64,000 nt of DNA from Polaribacter aestuariivivens. Its GTDB lineage: Bacteria; Bacteroidota; Bacteroidia; Flavobacteriales; Flavobacteriaceae. Below the pieces are notes generated by a model. The model searched no databases and was not told where the DNA came from. It worked only from the letters and a program-made list of their open reading frames with translations. Position numbers and translations under genes: made by a program. The stretch covers positions 310,001 through 374,000 of the forward strand of contig NZ_VANR01000001.1 in the NCBI RefSeq assembly GCF_005885675.1, read 5' to 3'. Below, piece after piece: positions 41,695 through 51,046 of the stretch (position 1 is its first letter; every line of letters starts with the position of its first letter).

Positions 41695-44600
41695 TAATCA
41701 TTATGTTTTGCTAGTCTTAAAATATCTCCAAAAACGCCTCTAGCTGTTACTTTAGAACCTGCTCCTGCTCCTTGAATTACAATTGGTTGCTCGCCATAAG
41801 ATTCTGTATAAATTTCAAAAATTGCATCGGAACCTTTTAAAGAACCTAAGGGAGAACTTTTAGGAACAGAGACCAATTTTACGTCTAAATTTCCTGTTTC
41901 TTGTGATAAATCTCCTCCTAATTCTCCAATATATCTTAAAACGTGGTCTTCTTCCTGATTTTCTTTAACTTGTTGATATTCCTCATTCAGCGCTTCTAAG
42001 TTAGATAAAAAATCGCTTACAGCACCTTCTCTTAAATTCTCTGGAATTAAATTCTGAATATTTACGTCTACAAACTCGTTTTCCAATTCTAATTCTCTTG
42101 CCAAAATTAACAATTTTCTGGCAACATCATTTCCACCTAAATCTTCTCTTGGATCTGGTTCTGTAAAACCTGCATCGATTGCTGCCTGTAAAACTTCAGA
42201 AAAAGGTTTGCTTTCTTCTGAAAAAGTATTGAATAAATAGCTTAAACTTCCAGAAAAAACGCCTCTAATTTTGGTAATATTTTCTCCTGATTCGTGTAAA
42301 AGTCGAATCGTATCAATTAAAGGTAAACCTGCACCAACATTCGTTTCATACAAATATTGTTTTTTATGTTCTTTTAATTTTCTTCTTAATTCTTTGTAAA
42401 AATCAAAAGACAATGTGTTGGCAATTTTATTACAAGAAACCAAATCGAAACCTGCTTCAATTAGCGGAATGTAATTAGCCACAAATGGCACACTTGCAGT
42501 ATTGTCTACCGCAATTAAATTCTCGAAATGATGTGCTTTAGCAAACGAAATAATATCGTCTACAGAAATATTTTCTTGTCTTTGTAACTCTAAATCTTCT
42601 TCCCAATTTTTGGAAACTCCATTTTTGTTTAGCAATACTTTTTTAGAGTTCGCTACTGCAAAAACATTCAATTGAATTTTTCTTCTTTCTAAAACTGATG
42701 CAACATTTTCTAAAATTTGATGAATTAACGTTCCCCCCACCAAACCTTTTCCGAAAATGGCAATATTTACTTTTTTAGCAACACCAAAAACTTGTCCGTG
42801 AATTACGTTTACTGCTTTGTGTAATTGTTCTTTCTTCACCACCAAACTCACGTTTTTTCCTGTGATGGTATTGTTGAATAAAACTGGAACAATTTGGTTT
42901 TTGATTAAGGCATTGTAAGGCAAATGAAATTCACTTAAATCTTGACCAATGATTGAAATTACAGCCACATTATCGACAATAGAAATTTGATTTACATCTT
43001 GCGAATAAAAATCGTTTTCGAACTCTTTTTCTAAAGCTAAAACAGCTTCATTTGCCCTATTTGCATCAATAATTAAACCAATTCCTCTTTCGGATGAACC
43101 TTGAGAAATAATACTTACACTTATGTTTTTATCACTTAAAGCTCTAAAAATTCGTGCATCAACACCAACTTTACCTAACAAACCTCTTCCTTCGAAATTT
43201 AATAAGGCAACATTATTAATTGTTGAAATGGATTTTATTCCTTTTGTTGAAGTTTCTGATGTGATTAATGTTCCTTTATCTTCTTTATGAAACGTATTTA
43301 AAATACGTAAATTAATGTTCTTTTCTAATAATGGAATAATGGTTTTTGCGTGCAAAATTGTCGCCCCAAAATTTGCCAATTCATTCGCTTCTGAAAACGA
43401 TAACTGCTCTATTTTCTTTGCATCTGCAACCAAATCTGGATTTGCAGTAAAAATTCCACTTACATGTGTATAATTCTGAAGCTCATCTGCATCTAAATAA
43501 TTCGCAATTAAAGCTGCTGTGTAATTACTACCATTTCTTCCTAATGTAGTGGTTTCTCCTTTTTTATTGGATGCAATAAAACCTGTTACCACATTTATAG
43601 TGTTCGAGTTTTCTTTGAAATAAGAAACTACATTTTCCGAAGAAACTGCCGAAATTGGTTGTGCATTTCCGAAATTATCGTCGGTAATAATTAATTTTCT
43701 TGCATCTGTAGCGTTTGCAGAAACTCCATTTTCTTCCAACAAACTTGCAACTAATTTTACGGATAATAATTCGCCTTGCGCTAAAACCTCATCTTTAATT
43801 TTTTCGCTATAATCACCCAATAAATACACACCTTCGAAAATTGTTGCTAATTTTAAAAACTCTTGTGTACAATCTAAATTCGGATTTGGTTTTAATTGAT
43901 AATCTTTAAAAGCATCAAACGCGTCTAAATACGGTTTCTGTTGAGAAGCTAAAGTCAACAAATTTTCTAATTCATCTGTTGTATTTCCTCTTGCAGAAGC
44001 AATTAAAGTTATTTTTTCTCCGTTTTTGTGTTTGTTAAGAATAATTTCTATGGCATTCTCCAATCCTTTTCCGTTGGCTAAAGATTTTCCTCCAAATTTT
44101 AATACTTTCATCTTTTTTGCTCTATAATCTTTATTGAAAATAGGTTCTATGATTTTCTGTAATTGGTCATATTCCATTAAAAATGCATCATGACCATGCA
44201 CAGAATTAATTTCGTTATATGTTACGTTTTCTTTTGTTAAAGCTAATTTTTTATGCGTTTCTCTGTTTTCTTCGGCGGTAAAAAACAAATCGGAATCCAC
44301 ACCAATAATGTGAATATTTGCTTCAATCTGGTCTAAAACTTCTATATTTTTCTCTCCGTTTTTAGTAACATCAATACTTTTTAATAATTGATTCATTAAT
44401 TTATAAGAAGATAATTGGTAACGTTCTTGCAATTTTTCTCCATGATGCAACAACCAGCTTTCCACATTAAAAATATCTGAATTTTCTTTTTTAGATCGAT
44501 GAAAACGTTCTTTAAAAGATTCTGGAGTTCTATAACATAACATCGCATGCATTCTAGCATCGTGCACAGGATTGCTGGAATTGACTAAAAACTGTTCCTG

Positions 44601-45128
44601 AATTTGACAATTAGCAATCAACCAATCTGTAGATTTCCAATCGGTTGCAATTGGTAAAAAATGTTGGGTAATTTTTTTATTTAAAACAATCATTTCCCAA
44701 GCAATTCCACCACCTAAAGAACCTCCAATTAAGGCAAATAATTGGGTTATTTTTAGCTCCGTTAATCCTTTTAAAAAAATTCTTGCAACATCTCTTGCAA
44801 TAAAATCTTTATAATTTTCAATTAAAAAACCATCAAAACCGTTTCCAGGAATATTAAAAGACAATACAGTATACACCTCTGTATTTATAGCTTTGTCTTT
44901 ACCGACAATATCTAACCACCAACCTTTTTCACCAGCAACATCGCTATTTCCAGTAAGTGCATGATTAATTAAAACCACAGGTGCAGTTCCTAAATCTTGA
45001 CCAAAAACTTGATAACTTAAATTGATATCCGGAATATTTACACCTAATTCAGTGGTGAAATTTTTGAGTTTGATATGTTGTAGTTTGTCTTTCATTTTTA
45101 AAACAAGGGGTTTAAAACCCCTTGTCAT
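41694..45128 (-). CDS. Trifunctional fusion: homoserine O-acyltransferase (MetX-like) - aspartokinase - homoserine dehydrogenase
   Basis: A 1144-aa fusion of three enzymes. Residues about 12-335: MetX alpha/beta-hydrolase acyltransferase with nucleophile motif GGSLGG, Asp in GVDSDLFF and His in SVHGHDAFLM. Residues about 343-790: aspartokinase (VLKFGGKSLANG, where the usual KFGGTS Thr is Lys) plus ACT domains. Residues about 795-1144: homoserine dehydrogenase (IAIFGKGLVGG, GVFSGSLSYLFNTF). Together they start, continue and activate the aspartate-homoserine branch. The first 11 residues are encoded by a hairpin (45099-45126), so the ATG at 45095 (1133 aa) may be the real start. Confidence 0.92.
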   Translation of the reverse strand: MTRGFKPLVLKMKDKLQHIKLKNFTTELGVNIPDINLSYQVFGQDLGTAPVVLINHALTGNSDVAGEKGWWLDIVGKDKAINTEVYTVLSFNIPGNGFDGFLIENYKDFIARDVARIFLKGLTELKITQLFALIGGSLGGGIAWEMIVLNKKITQHFLPIATDWKSTDWLIANCQIQEQFLVNSSNPVHDARMHAMLCYRTPESFKERFHRSKKENSDIFNVESWLLHHGEKLQERYQLSSYKLMNQLLKSIDVTKNGEKNIEVLDQIEANIHIIGVDSDLFFTAEENRETHKKLALTKENVTYNEINSVHGHDAFLMEYDQLQKIIEPIFNKDYRAKKMKVLKFGGKSLANGKGLENAIEIILNKHKNGEKITLIASARGNTTDELENLLTLASQQKPYLDAFDAFKDYQLKPNPNLDCTQEFLKLATIFEGVYLLGDYSEKIKDEVLAQGELLSVKLVASLLEENGVSANATDARKLIITDDNFGNAQPISAVSSENVVSYFKENSNTINVVTGFIASNKKGETTTLGRNGSNYTAALIANYLDADELQNYTHVSGIFTANPDLVADAKKIEQLSFSEANELANFGATILHAKTIIPLLEKNINLRILNTFHKEDKGTLITSETSTKGIKSISTINNVALLNFEGRGLLGKVGVDARIFRALSDKNISVSIISQGSSERGIGLIIDANRANEAVLALEKEFENDFYSQDVNQISIVDNVAVISIIGQDLSEFHLPYNALIKNQIVPVLFNNTITGKNVSLVVKKEQLHKAVNVIHGQVFGVAKKVNIAIFGKGLVGGTLIHQILENVASVLERRKIQLNVFAVANSKKVLLNKNGVSKNWEEDLELQRQENISVDDIISFAKAHHFENLIAVDNTASVPFVANYIPLIEAGFDLVSCNKIANTLSFDFYKELRRKLKEHKKQYLYETNVGAGLPLIDTIRLLHESGENITKIRGVFSGSLSYLFNTFSEESKPFSEVLQAAIDAGFTEPDPREDLGGNDVARKLLILARELELENEFVDVNIQNLIPENLREGAVSDFLSNLEALNEEYQQVKENQEEDHVLRYIGELGGDLSQETGNLDVKLVSVPKSSPLGSLKGSDAIFEIYTESYGEQPIVIQGAGAGSKVTARGVFGDILRLAKHND
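45104..45126. repeat. Palindrome between metY and the MetX fusion gene
   Basis: ACAAGGGGTTT-A-AAACCCCTTGT, 11-bp perfect arms. GC content stands out from the AT-rich surroundings. It lies inside the N-terminal codons if the 45128 ATG is used, or in the leader if 45095 is used; in the second case it could attenuate read-through from metY. Confidence 0.75.
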
Positions 45129-45140
45129 TTTTCATATTTA

Positions 45141-46415
45141 TTATATTTCTGAAAAAGCCGTTTTTAAATCTGCTTTTAAATCTTCTAAATCTTCGATACC
45201 AACTGATAAACGTATTAAATCTTGGCTAACTCCTGCTCCTGCTTGTGCAACTTCATCTAATTGTTGGTGAGTGGTACTTGCTGGATGAATAATTAACGAT
45301 TTTGTATCTCCGATATTTGCTAACAAAGAAAATACTTTTGTTTTATCTGCAATTGCTTTTGCCGCTTCAAAACCTTTTTTAGGACCAAAAGTTACAATTC
45401 CACTTTGTCCTTTCGGCAAATATTTATCTGCTAATTTCTTGTATTTATTGCTTTCTAATCCTGGATAATTAACCCAAGCAACTTCCTCTTGTTGCTCTAA
45501 CCATTTTGCCAAAGCCAATGCGTTTTGCGAATGTTTTTGAATTCTTACAGGTAAAGTCTCTAAACCTTGAATGATATTAAACGCATTTGTAGGACTTAAA
45601 GCACCACCAAAATCACGCAAACCTTCTAAAATCAATTTAAAAGTGTACGATGCAGCACCCAAAGTTTCGTGATATTTTAAACCATGATAACCTGCAGATG
45701 GCTCTGTAAATTCAGGAAATTTTCCATTCGCCCAATTAAAAGTTCCAGCATCTATAATTGCACCTCCTAAAGAAGTTCCTTGTCCGCCAATATATTTTGT
45801 TAACGAATGAATTACAATATTTGCTCCGTGTTTAATTGGGTTTAATAAAACTGGTGTTGCTACTGTATTATCAACAATAAAAGGCACTTCTGCTTTTTTT
45901 GCATGAGCAGAAATTGCTTCTAAATCTAAAACATCTAATTTAGGATTTCCTAAAGATTCTACAAAAAAAGCTCTTGTATTTTCTTGAACAGCTTTTCCAA
46001 AATTTTCTGGTTCAGAAGCGTCTACAAATGTTGTTGTAATTCCGAATCTTGGTAAAGTAACATTTAATAAATTGTAGGTTCCACCATACAAACTACTCGA
46101 AGCCACAATGTGGTCTCCAGCTTTTAAAAGCGTTAATAAACCTGTTGCAATTGCTGCTGTTCCAGAAGCGAAAACTACGGCTCCAATCCCTCCTTCTACA
46201 GCTGTTAAACGATCTTGTAAAATTTGATTTGTTGGATTATTTAAACGTGTGTAAATAAATCCTAATTCTTTTAATGAAAAAAGGTTTGCGGCATGCTCTG
46301 AATTGTTAAAAACATACGAAGATGTTTGGTAAATTGGAACAGCTCTTGTACCTCCATTTGTTTTTACATCATGACCTGCGTGTAATGCGTTTGTTGCTAA
46401 TTTGTGTGTACTCAT
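45141..46415 (-). CDS. metY: O-acetylhomoserine sulfhydrylase
   Basis: A 424-aa PLP enzyme making homocysteine from O-acetylhomoserine and sulfide. PLP lysine in [22 protein letters not shown]-terminal [30 protein letters not shown] and the insertion [22 protein letters not shown] are MetY hallmarks that separate it from MetZ. It precedes the fusion gene by 12-46 nt. A SAM-I riboswitch with an unusual insertion lies 126 nt upstream. Confidence 0.94.
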   Translation of the reverse strand: MSTHKLATNALHAGHDVKTNGGTRAVPIYQTSSYVFNNSEHAANLFSLKELGFIYTRLNNPTNQILQDRLTAVEGGIGAVVFASGTAAIATGLLTLLKAGDHIVASSSLYGGTYNLLNVTLPRFGITTTFVDASEPENFGKAVQENTRAFFVESLGNPKLDVLDLEAISAHAKKAEVPFIVDNTVATPVLLNPIKHGANIVIHSLTKYIGGQGTSLGGAIIDAGTFNWANGKFPEFTEPSAGYHGLKYHETLGAASYTFKLILEGLRDFGGALSPTNAFNIIQGLETLPVRIQKHSQNALALAKWLEQQEEVAWVNYPGLESNKYKKLADKYLPKGQSGIVTFGPKKGFEAAKAIADKTKVFSLLANIGDTKSLIIHPASTTHQQLDEVAQAGAGVSQDLIRLSVGIEDLEDLKADLKTAFSEI

Positions 46416-46511
46416 TTTTCTATTTTTTTGAGTTAATAAATAATTAAACCAAAAGTCAAATGCATCAATTTTTGTTGATGTACTTACTAGAAAAATGTTA
46501 TTAAGAAAATA

Positions 46512-46534
46512 TGATTTTCCAGAATGGGAAAATT
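46512..46534 (-). promoter_or_regulatory. Hairpin after the metY SAM-I aptamer (possible expression platform)
   Basis: Minus strand ATTTTCC-CATTCT-GGAAAAT, a stem of about 7-8 bp right after the aptamer, followed by a U-rich but interrupted stretch. It could act as the terminator of the switch; another small hairpin (CATCAA/TTGATG) lies at 46463-46480. Confidence 0.4.
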
Positions 46535-46540
46535 CATTTT

Positions 46541-46673
46541 TGTTATCTATCCTTTTCTCTTTTTTTGAGATACTGAAACGAATTCAGCACAGGGTAGAAT
46601 TTAGCACCTTCTTTATTTCTAAAGGGTTGCTAAGGTTTCAAAGGGTCTAATCCCTCCACCTTTCTTGATAACA
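46541..46673 (-). ncRNA. SAM-I (S-box) riboswitch before metY, with an enlarged P4 region
   Basis: Minus strand core: P1 TGTTATC/GATAACA, AAGAAAGGTGGAGGGATTAGA, CCCTTTGAAACCTTAGCAACC, P3 CTTTA-GAAA-TAAAG with a GNRA loop, GGTGCTAAATTC. Between the P4 position and the 3' strand of P1 an additional stretch is present, which contains a REP-like palindrome (46571-46589) and a small CTC...GAG hairpin. The metH1 riboswitch has only a 14-nt P4 at this place. Promoter box at 46703-46710. Confidence 0.88.
46571..46589. repeat. REP-like palindrome, copy 3 (inside the metY riboswitch)
   Basis: TACTGAAACGAATTCAGCA, the inverted orientation of TGCTGAATTCGTTTCAGTA. It occupies the P4 position of the SAM-I aptamer. 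Confidence 0.75.
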
Positions 46674-46702
46674 TTTCAATAAGTTATTGAACTTTGTGAG
46701 TG

Positions 46703-46710
46703 CAAATATA
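46703..46710 (-). promoter_or_regulatory. -10 box of metY
   Basis: Minus strand TATATTTG, exact TAnnTTTG match; predicted start near 46696, 23 nt before the SAM-I aptamer. Confidence 0.65.
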
Positions 46711-46898
46711 TGTTCAGAAAAATTTAATATCCAAATAAAAGACAGTTTATTTTTTATTTTATATCAATTTCGCATTTTATAATACACAATATTCTTTATT
46801 CCATAAAAACATCCGTATTTGTTTTCTAAAATTGATTTATTGATGGTGTTATCAAAAATAATTATCACTAAAAAATGTTGGAATTTGATTTTATAATG

Positions 46899-46906
46899 TA
46901 ACTTTG
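46899..46906 (+). promoter_or_regulatory. -10 box of metK
   Basis: TAACTTTG, exact TAnnTTTG match, with TTG at 46878-46880 as a -33 element (18-nt spacer). Start near 46912, only a few bases before the SAM-II-like aptamer at 46918. Confidence 0.65.
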
Positions 46907-46950
46907 CATTATAATTAAGAGGAAAAATTTGAACTGATTGCAACCTCTCG

Positions 46951-46969
46951 TGCTGAACTTGTTTCAGTA
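46951..46969. repeat. REP-like palindrome, copy 4 (inside the metK riboswitch loop)
   Basis: TGCTGAACTTGTTTCAGTA. Forms a hairpin alone or pairs with copy 5 as a long stem (16 of 19 positions complementary, more with G-U pairs). Confidence 0.8.
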
Positions 46970-47004
46970 CCCTTTACTTAATTTAGGATACTTATTTTAA
47001 AAGA

Positions 47005-47023
47005 TTCTGAAACGAGTTCAGTA
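47005..47023. repeat. REP-like palindrome, copy 5 (inside the metK riboswitch loop)
   Basis: TTCTGAAACGAGTTCAGTA, inverted relative to copy 4 and 35 nt away, a BIME-like pair within one riboswitch loop. Confidence 0.8.
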
Positions 47024-47050
47024 TAAAAATGCTAAAGCAGTAATTATCTA

Positions 47051-47104
47051 CTTCTTTTAGCGACCACGCAATTATTTTTTATTTCCTACAACATTTAAAA
47101 GAAG
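47051..47104 (+). promoter_or_regulatory. metK: Ribosome-binding-site sequestering stem of metK
   Basis: CTTCTTTTA (47051-47059) is perfectly complementary to TAAAAGAAG (47096-47104), which lies 6 nt before the metK ATG and includes its only purine-rich ribosome-binding candidate. A 9-bp stem would hide it. Situated 10 nt after the riboswitch, it is a likely translational expression platform. Confidence 0.65.
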
Positions 47105-47110
47105 AATATT

Positions 47111-48367
47111 ATGTCATATTTATTTACGTCAGAAAGTGTTTCTGAAGGACATCCAGACAAGGTTGCTGATCAAATTTCTGATGCTTTAATTGATAATTTT
47201 TTAGCATTCGACAAAAATAGTAAAGTTGCATGCGAAACCATGGTAACTACTGGACAAGTTATTTTAGCTGGAGAAGTAAAATCTGAAACTTATTTAGATG
47301 TTCAGCAAATTGCTAGAGAAGTTATTAATAAAATTGGCTACACTAAAGGCGAATATATGTTCGATGGAAATTCTTGTGGAGTTTTGTCTGCAATTCACGA
47401 ACAATCACCAGATATTAACCAAGGTGTTGATAAATCTTCACCAGAAGAACAAGGTGCAGGAGACCAAGGAATGATGTTTGGATACGCAACCGATGAAACT
47501 GAAAACTACATGCCTTTAGCATTAGAATTGTCTCACAGATTGTTAATTGAATTGGCTCTTTTACGAAGAGAAAATAAAGAGATTACTTATTTAAGACCAG
47601 ACGCAAAAAGTCAGGTTACTATTGAATATTCTGATGATAATGTACCTCAAAGAATTGATGCTATTGTAATTTCTACACAACATGACGATTTTGACAAGTC
47701 AGAAGAAGTGATGCTAACCAAAATTAAAAAAGATATTGTAGAAATTTTAATTCCTAGAGTGGTTGCAAAATTACCTACTCATATTCAAAAATTATTTACA
47801 AACGATATTACCTACCACATTAACCCAACTGGAGTTTTTGTAATTGGTGGACCTCATGGAGATACTGGTTTAACAGGGCGTAAAATTATAGTAGATACTT
47901 ATGGAGGAAAAGGAGCTCATGGTGGTGGAGCTTTTTCGGGAAAAGATCCAAGTAAAGTAGATAGGTCTGGTGCTTATGCAACAAGACACATCGCAAAAAA
48001 TTTGGTTGCTTCAGGACTTTGCAAAGAAGTTTTAGTACAAGTTTCTTATGCAATTGGTGTTGCAAAACCAACCAGTATAAATGTAGAAACTTTCGGAACT
48101 GCTACCGTAGATTTAACAGATGGCGAAATCAGTAAAAAAGTAGCAAATATTTTTGATATGCGTCCGTATTTTATAGAACAACGTTTAAAATTAAGAACGC
48201 CAATTTATTCAGAAACTGCTGCTTATGGACACATGGGAAGAACTCCTGAAATTAAAACAGTAACTTTTACAAATCCAATGGGAGAAACAGTTTCTGAAAA
48301 AGTAGAAACGTTCACTTGGGAAAAACTAGATTATGTTGATGCAGTTAAAAAAGCATTTAATTTATAA
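47111..48367 (+). CDS. metK: S-adenosylmethionine synthetase
   Basis: A 418-aa enzyme making SAM from methionine and ATP. Signature [19 protein letters not shown] at the N-terminus, [15 protein letters not shown] in the centre and [16 protein letters not shown] near residue 270. The length is slightly above the ~390 aa of E. coli, as common in Bacteroidota. Divergent from metY; the SAM-II-like riboswitch upstream gives product feedback. A strong terminator follows at 48389-48424, so it is a single-gene unit. Confidence 0.97.
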   Translation: MSYLFTSESVSEGHPDKVADQISDALIDNFLAFDKNSKVACETMVTTGQVILAGEVKSETYLDVQQIAREVINKIGYTKGEYMFDGNSCGVLSAIHEQSPDINQGVDKSSPEEQGAGDQGMMFGYATDETENYMPLALELSHRLLIELALLRRENKEITYLRPDAKSQVTIEYSDDNVPQRIDAIVISTQHDDFDKSEEVMLTKIKKDIVEILIPRVVAKLPTHIQKLFTNDITYHINPTGVFVIGGPHGDTGLTGRKIIVDTYGGKGAHGGGAFSGKDPSKVDRSGAYATRHIAKNLVASGLCKEVLVQVSYAIGVAKPTSINVETFGTATVDLTDGEISKKVANIFDMRPYFIEQRLKLRTPIYSETAAYGHMGRTPEIKTVTFTNPMGETVSEKVETFTWEKLDYVDAVKKAFNL

Positions 48368-48388
48368 CCTCTTAACATTTTATAATTT

Positions 48389-48424
48389 AACCTTTAGACC
48401 TCAAAATCTAAAGGTTTTTTTTGT
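48389..48424 (+). terminator. Terminator after metK
   Basis: AACCTTTAGA - CCTCAAAA - TCTAAAGGTT followed by eight T, a 10-bp stem 22 nt after the stop. Confidence 0.92.
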
Positions 48425-48530
48425 GAAAAAAATTAACATATCATTTTTCAATCCCTTTAACAAATTTTTAAGATTCGGTATTTAAACGATTTACGTAACT
48501 TCGAAAACTATAATTTTAATCAAATTTATT

Positions 48531-51023
48531 ATGACAAAAAAGATATTCATTAAACTTCTTTTAGTTGCTTTTGTATTCGGTTTCTCTACCGAAACTTCTG
48601 CTCAATTTTGGAAGAAAAAGAAAAAAGAAGCACCTAAAAAAGTTGCTCCTAAACCAAAACCAAGTAAAGGAGGAATTCAACCATACAGTAAGGTGGTTAC
48701 AAAAGACCATAAAACTGATGATGGTTTATTTAAAGTACATAAAAAAGACGAAAAGTATTTATTTGAAATTCCAGATTCTCTTTTAAGAAGAGAGATGTTA
48801 ATGGTTACGAGAATTGCTAAAACTGCAAGTGGAATTGGCTTTGGTGGTGGAAAAGCAAATACACAAGTTTTACGTTGGGAGAAAAAAAACGATAATATTT
48901 TACTAAGAGTCGTTTCTCATGATGTTGTTGCTGATACTATTTTACCAGTTCATGAAGCTGTTGTAAATTCTAACTTAGAACCAATTTTATTTTCTTTTCC
49001 TATAAAAGCATTTAGTAAAGATTCTACCGCAACAGTTATTGATGCAACTTCTTTATTTGCTACTGATGTACCTTCTTTAGGTTTTCCATCTAGAGGAAGA
49101 AGAGGATATCAAATTACCAGAATGGATAAGGCTCGCTCTTATATTGAAAGAATTAGTAGTTACCCACAAAATATAGAAACAAGACATGTAAAAACATATT
49201 TTGCTAATAAAGCACCATCTAATAGTGCTGTTGGATCTGTAACTGTAGAAATGAGTAACTCTATGGTTTTATTACCAAAAATTCCAATGAAGCGTAGATA
49301 TTTTGATGAACGCGTAGGTTGGTTTGCAAGAGGACAAATAGATTATGGTTTAAAAGATCAAAAAAGTAAAACTGTTACTTATTTAGATAGATATCGTTTA
49401 GAAGTAAAAGATGAAGATATCGAAAAGTTTAAAAGAGGCGAGTTAGTAGAACCAAAAAAACAAATTGTATATTATGTAGATAGAGCTACTCCAGAAGAGT
49501 GGGTTCCTTATATTATACAAGGTGTAAATGACTGGCAAGTAGCTTTTGAAGCTGCAGGTTTTAAAAATGCCATTGTTGGTAAAAGAGCACCAACTAAAGA
49601 AGAAGACCCAGAATACAGTCCAGAAGATGTTCGTTATTCTGTAATTAGATATTTAGCTTCTCCAATACCAAATGCAAACGGCCCTCACGTTAGTGATCCA
49701 AGATCTGGAGAAATTTTAGAATCAGATATCAACTGGTATCATAATGTAATGACTTTATTACACAACTGGTTTTTTATACAAACAGCGGCAATAAATCCAG
49801 ATGCTAGAAGTAAAAACTTTAAAACAGAAACTATGGGTCGTTTAATTCGTTTTGTTTCTTCTCATGAATTAGGGCACACATTAGGACTACCTCACAACAT
49901 GGGAAGTTCTGTTGCATATCCAGTAGATTCGTTACGTTCTGCTTCTTTTACAGCTAAATATGGTACTGCACCTTCTATAATGGATTATGCTCGTTTCAAT
50001 TACATTGCACAACCAGAAGACAAAGGTGTTTCTTTAATGCCTAATGTAGGTATTTATGATAAGTATGCAATTGCATGGGGTTACAGACCAATTTTAGATA
50101 AAACTGCAGAAGAAGAAAAGCCAATTTTAGATTCTTGGATTTTAGAACATGCAGGTGATCCAATGTACAGATTTGGTCATCAACAAGCTGCTGGAGTTGT
50201 AGACCCTAGTTCTCAAACAGAAGATTTAGGTGATGACGCAATGAAAGCTTCTATGTACGGAATTAAAAACTTAAAAAGAATTTTACCAAAATTAGAAGAA
50301 TGGACTTCTGAAAAGGGAGAAAATTACGATGAGTTATCTAGTATGTATGGTCAATTAATAGGACAGTTTAATAGATATATGGGACATGTTTCTGCAAACA
50401 TTGGTGGTGTTTATGAGTACTACAAAACAACAGATCAAGAAGGTGCAGTATATACACATGTAGATAAATCCAAACAAAAAGAAGCTTTACAATTTGTTAT
50501 TGATGAATTATTTAAAACTCCAGAATGGATGTTAGATGAAAACATTTTTAGCAAAACAGAATTTTCTGGTTCAGTAGAAAGAGTTAGAGGTTTACAAGCA
50601 AGAACGTTAAACAACATTTTAGACGCAGGTAGAATGGCTAGAATGATTGAAAATGAAACTTTAAATGGCTCTTCTAAAGCTTATACTTTAGTGAATATGA
50701 TGAGTGATTTGCGAAAAGGCGTTTGGAGTGAAATTTACAACGGACGTTCTATTGATACTTACAGAAGAAACTTACAAAGAGCTCATTTAGACAGGTTAAA
50801 TTATTTATTAAATGACGCTAAAGATCAAAGAGGTTTTAATAGTGGATATTTAAAAAGAAGTGGAATTACAATTAATCAATCTGATGTGAAATCAGTAGTA
50901 AGAGGTGAATTAAAGCGTTTACAAAGAGATGCTAGATCTGCTTCCAACAGAGGAAATACAATTACGAGATATCATTTACAAGATGTTGTAGATAGAATCG
51001 ATATGATTTTAGATCCTAAATAA
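48531..51023 (+). CDS. Secreted zinc-dependent metalloprotease, metzincin type (DUF5117/DUF5118-like)
   Basis: An 830-aa protein with a signal peptide (residues 1-25, cleavage near TSAQF) and a very basic stretch after it. The zinc site SSHELGHTLGLPHNMGSS (HExxHxxGxxH, about residue 444) and the Met-turn SIMDYARFNYI place it in the metzincins. The architecture (long N-terminal beta region, metalloprotease core, helical C-terminus) fits the family annotated with DUF5117, DUF4953 and DUF5118. The substrate is not known. Terminator at 51047-51073. Confidence 0.9.
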   Translation: MTKKIFIKLLLVAFVFGFSTETSAQFWKKKKKEAPKKVAPKPKPSKGGIQPYSKVVTKDHKTDDGLFKVHKKDEKYLFEIPDSLLRREMLMVTRIAKTASGIGFGGGKANTQVLRWEKKNDNILLRVVSHDVVADTILPVHEAVVNSNLEPILFSFPIKAFSKDSTATVIDATSLFATDVPSLGFPSRGRRGYQITRMDKARSYIERISSYPQNIETRHVKTYFANKAPSNSAVGSVTVEMSNSMVLLPKIPMKRRYFDERVGWFARGQIDYGLKDQKSKTVTYLDRYRLEVKDEDIEKFKRGELVEPKKQIVYYVDRATPEEWVPYIIQGVNDWQVAFEAAGFKNAIVGKRAPTKEEDPEYSPEDVRYSVIRYLASPIPNANGPHVSDPRSGEILESDINWYHNVMTLLHNWFFIQTAAINPDARSKNFKTETMGRLIRFVSSHELGHTLGLPHNMGSSVAYPVDSLRSASFTAKYGTAPSIMDYARFNYIAQPEDKGVSLMPNVGIYDKYAIAWGYRPILDKTAEEEKPILDSWILEHAGDPMYRFGHQQAAGVVDPSSQTEDLGDDAMKASMYGIKNLKRILPKLEEWTSEKGENYDELSSMYGQLIGQFNRYMGHVSANIGGVYEYYKTTDQEGAVYTHVDKSKQKEALQFVIDELFKTPEWMLDENIFSKTEFSGSVERVRGLQARTLNNILDAGRMARMIENETLNGSSKAYTLVNMMSDLRKGVWSEIYNGRSIDTYRRNLQRAHLDRLNYLLNDAKDQRGFNSGYLKRSGITINQSDVKSVVRGELKRLQRDARSASNRGNTITRYHLQDVVDRIDMILDPK

Positions 51024-51046
51024 TTTATTTATTTTTTAAAATATTT

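Larger units (their letters stand above)
46918..47041 (+). ncRNA. SAM-II-like riboswitch with a long loop before metK
   Basis: P1 AGAGG (46918-46922) pairs with CCTCT (46944-46948). The loop between carries AATTTGAACTGATTGCAA, matching the SAM-II consensus (AUUUxAxC..AUUGCAA). The 3' part TGCTAAAGCAGT (47030-47041) matches the conserved GCUAAA, and ACTG (46933-46936) pairs with CAGT (47038-47041), the expected pseudoknot. The connecting loop, about 20 nt in classic SAM-II, is about 90 nt here and holds two inverted REP-like palindromes. Long-loop SAM-II variants have been described in Bacteroidota, as I recall. Confidence 0.75.
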
